From Promerops cafer (Eukaryota; Chordata; Aves; Passeriformes; Nectariniidae): a DNA stretch of 64,000 bases. Where the stretch lies: assembly GCA_013398275.1 (NCBI GenBank), contig VZSE01015608.1, positions 248,001 through 312,000 of the forward strand, in the 5' to 3' direction. This document shows, in pieces, positions 34,401-46,400 of this stretch. Each line of letters opens with the position of its first letter. Position 1 is the stretch's first letter. The notes beneath the pieces are model-generated. The model saw only the letters and a program-made list of their open reading frames with translations, had not been told where the DNA came from and ran no database searches. Made by a program: the position numbers and the translations under genes.

Positions 34401-37400
34401 GTGTGGATAGAGAGGGAGAAGATGCTACAGGTGCTGGAGTAGAGATTTACCTGCAGGCCATGAAGACCATGGTGGCACAGGTTGCTCCTCTGCAACCCAT
34501 GGAGGACCCCGACAGGGCAGATATCCACACAGCAGCCATGGAGGACCCCATGCTGGGGCCCAGGCGTGTGGCGTAAATGAAGCTGCAGCCCACAGAGAGC
34601 CAGTGCTGGAGCAGGCCCCTGGCAGGTTTTGTGGCAAGACCTGTGGCCCATGGGGGACCCACACTGGAGCAGTCCACTCCTGAAGGACTGCATCCTGTGC
34701 AAAGAACACATGCTGAAAGAGTTCATGAAAGACTGTCTCCTGTGGGAGGGACATAAAAATAAAAGCAGTTACATGGCAACCAGCTACCAGCAGGGATGCT
34801 GAGATAGTAACTGTGATAGATCTTCTGTAACAAGTGATTTACCTGAATAGTTTCTTACCCAAAGTTTTTGAGAGTACAACTGTACTTACCTCAAAATTAC
34901 CAGCAGGAAATAAAATATTATTCAACTACTAGACTGTTTTGTCATTTCTTATTACACAGCAAACTCTGGAGAACAGTCTTTACTGTATCTGTTCCATTAA
35001 ACTTCAGATTCTCATTGAACCATTTCAGCCAGAAGTACACACCTAGCTGGAAATATTTTTGAGAAATAGGAATGGTCTAGTGTTTGAGGCACATTCTTGT
35101 AGCCCTGTCTGTGCTAGGAAATGTGTTAAACTGAAAGCAGTGTTGCTAGCATGCAAACAAAAAGGAAAATGAGTCAGTAATTTGTTTATTCTTTTACAGA
35201 TATCAGTAAATTAGCTGTTTAAGAAAGGGTTAGCCAAGTTTTGCATGAAAATCTTGTACTTTTTAATGTCTGCTCTATCTGGGTTAAAGACAGCCCATCT
35301 GTTGGATTGCTTTTTTGGTAGGGCATGGGGAACAAACATACACTTAGCTAGCACTCAGTAGAGGCATTATAAGGGAAAAATGCTTGCAACACCTGGGAAG
35401 AAGGAGTATGCCACTGTAGATGTTTGTGGTAAAACTCATTCAGCTTCTCAAGCTTAGCCTCTCATTTGTATAATGACTTTGTTTTTCACCTTTTAACTTC
35501 GATGTAGTCTGTTCTTAGGGGTTCTTTTTGGTGTTAAAGATGTAACCTGCAATATGAATTTGTCCTTTGTAAAGTATATAAGAACTTTGTGGTATCTGTA
35601 TTTATGTCTGATCAAAGGCAAGAGGGCTGTTCATAATTTTTGTCACATTGCAAATTCTACTGTAACAACCCATTTGCATGTGACAGTTAAATGCGTGTAA
35701 GGGAAAACTCTGTGTGACTGATGTACTGTGAAGGGATAAGGGAGATTTTTGATAAGCCCCCCAGTTGTTTCCTTGCAGGCTTTGTTTCTACCTTCTATCT
35801 GTGGGCTGATTCTGGATTGGTTGTATACAAAGGGCTCAACAGCCTTGATTTTAAAAAACCTTTGTAAATTGAGGTCAAGACTAAGTTCATGAAGATATGT
35901 ATCTTCAGCCTTTGCTCTGCAAGTCTGTACAGTTCTTTTTTGTCAGTTCTTATCATTTTACTGTCTTTTTTCTACAGAGAATGAAATATTATTTTTCTTT
36001 TTTTGGTGAGCCTTGTAATTTATCAGAATTCAGTGTGATGTGACACCGCTAAAAACAATGACATGCCTCTCCTTTGTCTGTGGCCTAGTGCCACTCTTTA
36101 GTCTGGCATTAAATTTTACTTAAGTGTGAGTTTGCATCTTGGAAGGGCTTTCCTAATTTCTTTTTTGTTGTTGTTTGACAGAAAAGCTGTGTATTGCCAA
36201 AGAGTACAGAAGGCAAGCTAAACATAAATGTCTGCATATGTAGGTGGAAAGAGAGTGGAGCTCTCAGTCTCGGGTCTCTGTTCTGCAGGAATGCCACTGG
36301 GCTCCTGTTCCTAGAGGTCTGAGGGAAGTGGCTGTCAGTCCTCTCTCTATTCATAGTGCTTCAGAAGGGACAGACAGCTCTTGGGCCATACAAACACCTG
36401 TTCAAGCTTCTTTTGCCATATTTATGGTAAGGTGTACCTACTCTAGTTCTCTCCTTTTCTCATTTGTATTTACTGCCTTTTGTTCACATTTATGCTGGAT
36501 TTTTTCTGCTTCTCTGCTTTCCCTTCCCCCTCTGACTCATTTCCTCTTCAGTTTTCACTTCCCTGCCAAGATGCTTTTCATTTTCATTTTGCATGTTGCC
36601 TAGAACACGTTCTCCTGAGTCTTTGCTAATTCTCTTTTGAGTAGCTTTTTATTTTGTGTAGAGATTACATAGAAAGAAAAGAATGTTTAAAATTTAAATG
36701 ACTGTTGGATGTCTTCCTAGCATGATCTAAAGCTTGCATTCCAGGATTTATGCGTGCTACCAAAAATTGTCTTTAGGATAATGCACAGAGCTCCTGTGCT
36801 CCAAGGTGCTTCACTCGTGTTAACTGGGTTCTTGAATCAAATATGGTACAGGTGAAGTGGTAAAAACATTGTGAAGGACATGTCTACTCTGTTCTGAACC
36901 ATTTTGCCATGTTAAGAATGAAAAATCTGTCAATAGAATTCAATGAGGAGAACCAGTAAGAACAGGATCGCATTTCAGAAGGCTATTGAACAGAAATGGA
37001 AAACCTTCTGAATGAGGACTGGCACAATTGCAGTGTTGCTACCTGCCAGAAGATTATGAAATGCAGTTCAAAAAAAATACTGCTATTGTTAAAGAAACAT
37101 TGCAGCACAGCACCAGTATTTCAGCTTACAGGAAGGCTGATGTGTGCATTACCATCAGGAATAACTGCTATTTCATGTAATCTCAGTAGTGTTATGTTAA
37201 GAGGAGCGTTCAGGAAACATAGGAGTTTTCCCCAAAGTGTTAACATGGTTTTGGTGTTGTGAACAACCTTCAGTGGGGTGAGAATGGCAGCAAAACCATA
37301 CTCTTCCCCCAGACAGGTGAGATTAACTGAAACTGTGAAGGGTGCAGACCTTTTAATTCCTGATTCCACATTCTTAGATGCCAAATGACTGGGTCTGCCA

Positions 37401-40400
37401 GCTATTTCCTTACTGTGTAATTAGCAGCAAAAACTGACTATAGAATATTTTAAGCATCTGTTCTGGAAAATCAAGAGGCTTCAGTTAGAAGATATTGCAG
37501 TAATTTAGAATGCAAGTAGATATTGTGATATCCTTGATCAAGATAGTGATGACAGAGGACATTTTTCTTAATTTATTGGGAGTTTAGCTCTTTACAGTTA
37601 CATTTCTGGTTTGGGTTTGTTGGTTTGGTTTTTTTTTAAAGTTCATATGGTCTCCATGTACAATTGACAAACTTCTCCTCCCATCCCAATTCACTTCATG
37701 CACATCCATGACAAATAAAAAATTTTGTAGTTTTTTTGTTTGCTGTAGTGGTTCTACAGCAAACATTTTGTGAAGCAGCCATGTGCCCTCAATGTCTTGT
37801 GTCAGCCCCAGGAAATCCTGTGAAGGGCTTTGGCATTTCCTATGGGTGATGTTAAACCTTGCCCAATCTGCAAGTAATCTGCAGCAAGAACTGGTCTACT
37901 GCAGATGCCAAGACAGGCCTGGGCTCTGGCACAGCAGTCAGTAGTGTGCCCATGCAGCAGCAGGGCCCTACCACGGCCTGGGCTGGATTGGTAAAGTTGT
38001 AGGCACAGGGCTAAAGGAAGTGGGGCCTTTTTCCCCCCTCCCTCTTTTCAGAACCTATGAGACCACATCTGGTGTGGCCAGTCGGGTGTAAGAGAGGACT
38101 GACTAACTTGTCAGAGATTTTTTCAGTCGCTGCTTTAAAAATTTGGCACCCTAAGTGTAGATCTTGTGCTGCTTAGGTTGTATGGGTTTTGTGTTAAGTT
38201 TAGAAATCTTAAGTCTGAAAGGCACATTAGTTCTTTCTGAAGAAGTTTGTTTTTGTTTTGTAGCTTTGCCTTCTTTGTCTTGGTGTTTCTCATCAGATGG
38301 ATTATGAGGACCCTTTTGCAGAAGGACTGTTGCATTTGCGAGCTTAATTGCCCATCCTGGCAATTGCTGGGGAAGAGGGTCATTGCTGTAGCTGTGGCTG
38401 ATATGCAATTATCCTGCAGAGCTCCTTTCTTCTGTGCCTTTCTGTGATGTTATGCTGACTATTCCTGGCTGGTCTTCTCTGGCTCTGCCAGCTAGTTCCC
38501 GGTGACTCTGTTGCCACTTGTCCCATTCTTCAGAGTGGAAAAAAATGAAAATTCTTCAGGTGAAGCTGGAGGATTTGCGTCTTACTCGTCTTTTCTCAAG
38601 TGTTTTTGTTTAAAAGCTTTTATTATTCTAATGTTTCTTAGCATCACTAGTATGGTCTGTGGGGGTTTCAGATAAGTTCCCCACACCTGAAGGGACTAGC
38701 ACATCCCAGGCTGCTCTTGGAAACCATGTCCTCAATTCAGAACAACTTTCTGCATTTCAATCCTTGCAAGAGACGCATATATCTGAACTAGTTACTAGAA
38801 GTTCCCTTTATTGACTGTGATGAAAATAATCTCTTCTAGGGTATCACTCAGCTGGTGAGAGAAACTGCATACCTCAGTGGGGAGCATTTGGTGACAGTCA
38901 TGGGTGTGAACCTCTGGTTTTTATCAGGTGTCATCCCAAAAGAACTAGTCCTGAGTGTTCAGTTTGCTGGTTTGTTTTTGTGAGCCCTTAAATAGGTCAC
39001 TGAAAAGGTGATGAAAATATTCAAGTAAAGAGAATGTCTTTGAACATGACCTTTCCATTTTCCATTGAGGAAATACTGAAGCATGTAGCAAGAATTCTCA
39101 GATAAGACCTTGACTGGCCTTTATCCCCGTCTTAATGATCTCTTAAAAGCCAGTGCTGCTGAAGCATATGAATCTAAACTATCACGGCACACCAGAGACA
39201 CCTATTGCAAGAGAGCACTTCTGATATATAAAATAGCATGTTTCATTCTGATATATATATCAGCTGCAGTACTCAAACTGATTTAGTTGTTTCTCATTAT
39301 TAGGGGGGGGAAAGGACAAAATCCTAGTATAATTATCTGAACATTAAAACCATAGCTAAAGGGATCTTCTGCGCAATCAATAAACATTTTCTAATTTCAG
39401 TTTACTTTAGCACCATGAAAAAGTACTTTCTCTCTTACCTCAGGCAACTTTTACACTCAGGACCTCAACTAAAAAATATTTTCTCTTTTTGCAGTATATT
39501 CACTCATCAGGCATAATTCACAGGGTAAGTGGAAAAACATGAAATATGTTTATATTTTGATAATGTGAGTGATATTTTGTATAAGCATGCTTATAAATAT
39601 GCCTGAAAGTCTGTTTATAGGTTTCTCAGTTTGTTGGTGCCTTTGATTTCTTCTTCAATGGGAACAAAAGGTGGCATGGCAATGTCAGTGTAAGCGGGGC
39701 ACTCAAGTTGCACTGAATACAGCTTAGATTTGGGGTTCCTAGATTACTGTGTGAAGTTGAGTTGTAAGTCTCCACAAGAGCAAATAGTGTCTAATTTGAG
39801 ATGGATAAGAGTTGGGGTTTTTTTGTTTGCTTTTTTTTTTTTAGTGAAGATTAAACTTTTAAAAACAATGTTTAGGTTTTCTTTAAACGTTTTATTAGTG
39901 TTCAAAGTTTTGGGGGAACCATATAAACTGAAAAAAATTGTCCAAAATTATAGAGACTTAAGAACCTCAGGTTTTTTTTCTGAGAGAAATTAAGCATTTG
40001 TTTCTTTTTGAATCCCTTCTCTGTATAAAGTCTGTTTAAAATCACTTCTGCACTGTGAAGGAGTTCTGAATGATGCCTTTGTGGTACCAAGCAGCATATC
40101 TTCCCCCAAAACTGCATTAGAACAGTAGAAATTGTCCATTTTTAATAAAGTATCAGGAGCACCACAGAAAGTGCACCTTGTATAGTAGCTTTAAGCTGGA
40201 CATGGAAACTACTCAAACTGACAAAATAATGTAAGATATTTATATTTTTACTTTTGCAACTGCTGGGATCATGGTCTAAACCTACTACTGTTTAGTTTTC
40301 TTCTAAGGTCTCTCTTGATGACCCTTGAGCTTCTTGGTTTCATTATGGTTTGTTGCACCAAATTGTTTCTCTCCAAGGTCCCTTTGATCTTAAAAGATCT

Positions 40401-43400
40401 TTGTATAAAACAGGTGGATCCCTGTTGAAAAGTTCAGAGAGAAGAAAGGTCTAAAGATCTTGTGCTAAAGTGTATCAAACAAATGTTTGAAAAAGCTGAA
40501 GGAAAATGTGTATCTAATTATGTACGTCTGAGTCACTGATGTTGCAATATCATCTTAGTCCTTGCCAGTAGTCTTCCCTTTGCTAAACTTTACAACTGTG
40601 GAAGATCATTAGAAGTCTCTAAGGTGGCTTAAGAGACTTAAGGGAATACTTCCTTCATGTTGCAGTTGTATTGACTTTCTCAGGAAATTTATTTTTCCAC
40701 AGAAGAGAGCACAGGGCTTTATAGGTAAAATCTTGTTTGATTCTTTCAGTACTCCTTCTTAGTCTGTCAGGGTAAGGAACCTTTATAATACATATTTTGA
40801 TACGCAACATATACAGTCCAGAACTATATATGTGAATTGTTAACCTTGTGGTGTTAGTATTAAATGCAACAGATTTATGTCCAAACCTCTTTCATAGAAA
40901 AATTAGTGAGTTCATTCACTGGCAAGTATTTTCCTGACTTCTCGCAGAAAAAAAGTATTTCTTTTTCGTGGGGGGAAAATATACTGGAAAAAAGCCAAAC
41001 GTGCAAGTTTGCATCCTTGTTTGTGTTACTTGTTCTGACATCTTATTACCTGTTGCTGTTCAAAATAGTTACATAAAAACTATAAAACCAAAAAGAAATA
41101 AGGAAAGAAAAAGGGTACTTTATTGTCTTGCTGTAAAATAAAAAAAAAACCAAAACATTAATTTAAAATCTGGTTGCAGGATCTAAAGCCCGGAAACTTG
41201 GCAGTAAATGAAGACTGTGAATTGAAGGTAAGGTATGTTTATTTGAAAAAACAGTCAGATGTGTTAGAAGACAGAAGACAACAGATGCAGCAGCTGTGGA
41301 CATGCTGGCTGGTTTCAGTGTTGGGCCAGGCTTTTTGCTCTTGAATCTCAATTGGCCTATACATACTCAAAAAACAACAGGGAATTTGAATGGGGACTTT
41401 TGTGTCCTGATGTGTAAGGAGACATCAGATCTTATGGCCAAGGTTTCATCCCTAAAAGAGACGTAAGAGTTTATGGGGGTGATTCGGTTATGTGAGAATT
41501 TCAGCTTTAAATAAATAGAAAAAGTCTAATTTTACAAGCTGGGAGATAGAGAAGATCAAAGGTTGTGAAGGATACCCTTAATTGAATAAAATAAAAAGTG
41601 ATGCAAAGCACTACGGAAGAGTTTTTTAGCATGCAACATGAAAACTATATACTTGCAGGTAGCCATTGTAATACAAATTTTGGTCTTTGGAGTCTGGCCT
41701 GAATATTCCAGGGTCCTGTGATTTTAGTGTTTTCCTATCTAACACAAAAAGCCATTGACTTTTCCTGGCTTGTAGGTGGACAAATGGGGAGTGGATCCCA
41801 GGGTGATGGGAAAAGAAGAGAGTCTAGAAAAAACAGTTGTATATGGTTGTCTTCCCCCACACCCCCAGCTGTACAATTATATTTTGAAGTGCAGGCCAGG
41901 TGTCTCCTGATCTGTATCTATTTATTTAACAATTTTTTTTCTGCACACTCTCAAAGTCAGTTTATGCAGGCACAGGATCACGTTGCCAGGGATAGTGCAA
42001 CCATTTCCCCCCATGTCTGTGCACTCGGCAGCTTCCCTTGCATCAGCTCCAGTGATGAGGAGACTGTAAGCAAGTTGGAACAATTCCTTGAATGGGTAAT
42101 TAATTAGCTATCAGTTTTTTCACAATGAGCGTTCTGATGCTCATTTTTCCCTCATCTGATGCTCTCATCTCCTACATAGCTATCAGAAAAGTGACAGTAT
42201 GAGGGGAAATCACTGCCCTTTCTGTAGTCTCAAAGTTACAAGTTATTTTTGTTAGTTACTGAAGCAATTTAGGAAGATTAAGTTTGCTTATTCAAAGGAG
42301 ACCTATCCACAAGGAGCTGAGGGAAATTGGGTCATTCTTTCATAATTCACAAATTATAAAAAGGATTTTCATATGTGCTCTGAAAATTGCTGTGGAAGTT
42401 CCAGCTGAAAAGTTGAAGATTAGAGTGTGAGAATAAAAGTTTTATATGAAGATAGTTGTTGAAATGGTACCATGTTAATATTAAGTACGAATACAATACA
42501 CTTGTTCCTGAGCTTAATGAAATGTAAATGAAAATAAATCATGAAGTTAAAGCATAATATACAAAAATTCCTGCTGCCATTTTCTACTTCTACAAGTCTA
42601 CAAAACCAAATTATATTTTAGTTGTTTCCAACTCTACATGTCACAAGCCTTGGTAGATAAAATGCCTAAAAGACTGTGACAGAATAGACTGTACCACATC
42701 TGGATTTGACTGTTACATAATTTTTTTTTCTTCCACCCTCCCGCTGTCTTACTGGGGAAATATAATGTTTGTGGAATATGTACAGTAAAAGCCATATATA
42801 AAGGTGTATTTTGCCACTACAAAAATTTTTAGTCTAGTAAATCTTCAGTACCCAAAGAATCAGCCACAATGAAGTGCATTTAATTGATATGAATAAAAAA
42901 TGTCTCCCTTTGCATTCTGTCCCTGTTTTTAGATTGAGTGGTAGTCAGCAGTTATGTGGAAAACATGGAAATTATATTTCCAGTATGGCATAAGCCATAA
43001 CATTTTGTAGTCTTGATTTGTGAATGAAAATACAGTTTTCCTTTTTGTTAGTGCCAGGGAATGATGAAACTATTCTGAAGTATTTTAGAATGCTTAATTG
43101 CAGAGAGCATTACAAAAACATGGCTCTTGGTATAGGAATGCTCAGGTGTCCTTCCTAAAACCCCTGCCCTATCAATAAACATGTGCAGCATGATTCACAT
43201 GGCAACCTGGCTGTTCATGCAAAGCTATGTATTTAGTTGTCTGTGTGTGACCATAATTTATCTTCAATAGAACTTTACTTACCCATGCCTCCCGTTTCTT
43301 GTTAGAAGCATGAACTTTCCAATAAATACAAACCAATTGTCATTCCAGGAGTGGAATTTTCTTGCCGTTCACTGCATCTTTTGATGGTCCATACAGGTGG

Positions 43401-46400
43401 GCCTTCTTAAGGCAGATTTTATAGAAGTTGACAAAAGGCCATAACATTAATTTTTAATCTTGCTGCTGTACGCATTGCTATATCTAGAGAGAAATATCTG
43501 AGAATCTTAGAAATAAGCTGAATTGTGCATGGCACTTTAAAAAAATTGCACGGATCTTGCAATTCTTACAAAAGGTTTTTCTGTAGTTGATGCTGGAGGT
43601 TGGAGAAGACCTGATGGGACTAAGTGATGGTAATTCCCTACTCTTGTTTTCAGTTTTCAATGTGACCTAGAGGAAGTCTTCCCTTGTATGAGTTACTCAT
43701 AAAGTAGAAATAACAATACCTTCTTACTTCAGAATATTGCTGGAACACACTCTTGAATAATTGTGCCACCTGGGATATGAGAGCAATGGACACTGTCTAA
43801 AATGGGTGCTGTTCTTTTAGCTGTAACTTGATACAATGGTGATTCTGTGGTCAGGGAATTTTTTGCATTAAATGTGTCCAGTATCTTTTTAATAAATAAG
43901 AGAATAATTTATTATTTTCTTTACTGGTCTTACAGCTTTTGATGGTGTCATAGAAGTATGTAACTTGAAAAAAGTTATTTAAATCTCTGTGCTACCTCTG
44001 TCTTGATTTTTAAAATGAGAACAAGACACTTCCATGAGAAAAAGATACAGAAATAAACTAATCTCTGCAGATTGCTCCAGGTTTTTTTCCTACAGTTGTA
44101 AAGAACTGTATGAACTAGATAGTGAGCTATCTGATCTGAATGTGCTTTGTGCTTCCACTACAGATCCTGGATTTTGGATTGGCAAGGCATACAGACAGTG
44201 AGATGACTGGCTATGTGGTTACAAGGTGGTACAGAGCCCCAGAGGTCATACTTAACTGGATGCATTATACTCAGACAGGTCAGTGGCTCTTCAGAAGTAT
44301 CTTAACAGAGCTAAAGCATTCACTGAATGAGGTGGTTGTTTCTGAAATTAATTAGAAATTGGAAGTGGAAATGACAATATAATTATGCAACATTTCCTTG
44401 TAGATAAATTGCAGGTAATCATGTGGGGGTGAGTTTGGGGGTTTTTTATATGTTTTCTGAGAGTAACAGAAAGTGCCAAGGTGATTAGAAAAAAATTATT
44501 TAAATTATACAGACATGACAGTCCATCTCTGTTCTTGTGTTCCTGTAAAGGTGTGCTGATTTTAATTTGAACAGACAGGGGAAAATGGCAAATAGAGGGA
44601 ATTAAAATAACACTATGGAAGTTTTTGAAAATATTGAAAATTTACTTCCTATGTGCCTGTTACTGAGAAACTCATTCTGCATATTATGAGATTATCTCCA
44701 CTTTGCTCATTAGAAAGTCTGGTAGTTTTACCTGTGCTGTTCATTATACTTGGCAAGGCACACATTTATTTTATAACAGGCTATAAAGGTAATTTTTATA
44801 CTTATTTAAAATATGTTTTAAATTAACTTTATGCACATTTAAACAGACAAGTTAATGTGCCTCTTGGTCTTTTTTTCAGTTGACATCTGGTCTGTGGGCT
44901 GTATAATGGCTGAGATGATAACAGGGAGACCTCTGTTCAAGGGAAATGATCGTATCCTTCAGTGAATTTATGATACCAATGTAAGAATATTATGAGAGGT
45001 TGTTATGTCATACAGTAAGTCTGTTCAAAAACTGATGAGTATAAATTGAAATTAATAGTAAAATTGCTTGCGGCTTTCTCATTAAATCATTATTTCATAT
45101 CTGTACCACTTTTGCACACCTGCCAATTAAAATTTGTATTACTGATTTTTTTCTGTAGAGGTGATCTTTGAATCACATCTCAAATCATCAAGTAAAAGGC
45201 TCTGTGATAATAGTAAAGTCGTATTTTTTTTTTCTAATGCGTGCAATACATGTGTTGATTACTTAGATACTCTAATACTTTTGGACTGATTTTTGTCCAA
45301 ACAATATGAAACAAGCCTGGTAGTATTAGAAAATTTTGCAGATTATTCAATTATGTGTTCCCAAATATAGGATATTTTCTTTGCCTTTTCTAAGAAAAAT
45401 GGAGAACTTTCATCTTTTATAAGTCTTCTGTTCAGTCATTGAATTAAGATTTTTACATTATTATCCAACAGCAAAGAAGTGCATTACTTTTGCATGATGC
45501 TTAGTTTCCTAATTGTGAAAGAACTTGTTCCTTATTTCTGGTATTCAGATCTGGACCAACTCACAGAAATAATGAAAATAACAGGTACACCAACTCAAGA
45601 TTTTGTTCAAAAATTGCACAGTCAAGATGTGAGTATTCTGATTTGTCAGTTGGTTTTGTGTGTCTTAATTTTCCTTTAAGCCATGCTCAGTTCTTAGACA
45701 GGCTGAGGTAATATGTATTGACTACTGATATGGCTCCTGATGGTCCTTCTCTGCCTTGATGTGATTTGTGCACCCACAATAGCTACTGGGGATGGGGGGT
45801 GGAACGACAGAAAATTATCAAAACATTATTTAAATATTTCAGGATTGCAGTGTGTACCATATAAACAGCTGAGCTGATACACGGCAACTTTTATTGTAAA
45901 GGTACTGAAAGCATGAAGATATTCAGAAAATGCAGTTGCTTGCAAATGTCTCTTTCCTGTCCTTATGTTGATGTCCTTCTAGAATCCTGAGGCTCTTACT
46001 ATAAAGAACCTAAATTTATTCATTAGACTAACTATACAATTTAAATATAAAATAATTACTGTATAAGGTTCACTTCTAGAGATTGCTGTAAACTCACTAT
46101 GACGTTCTTTCAAATAATTCATGCATATTTATTTGAATAAATACATTAAATACAGAGCACTAATAATTAAAGCTTTGCATTATAATTTCTAAATCGTGCT
46201 TTTAAAGCTTGATTTAAAAAAAGATTCCATTCAGGAAGAAGGTGAATATCATCAGAAAAAATGCAATTGTACAATGTGCTGTCAAAATATTGTTGAGAAA
46301 GGTATTAAGCATATAGTTAATGTCACACTACAAAGGTGGCAAAAATCTAATTTAATATCCATGTTTCTTTTAAGGCAAAAAACTATATCAAAAGCCTCCC

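Larger units (their letters stand above)
30518..39494 (+). other. MAPK12 intron 4 (9.0 kb)
   Basis: Holds the CR1 RT remnant and the LTR-type repeat. A short ATATAT-rich patch lies near 39230-39262. No other features are recognised. Confidence 0.8.

Noticed and set aside
34301..34754. Overlapping minus-strand open frames of 76 to 141 codons
   Set aside because: All fall in the LTR-type repeat and arise from its short repeat units in different frames.
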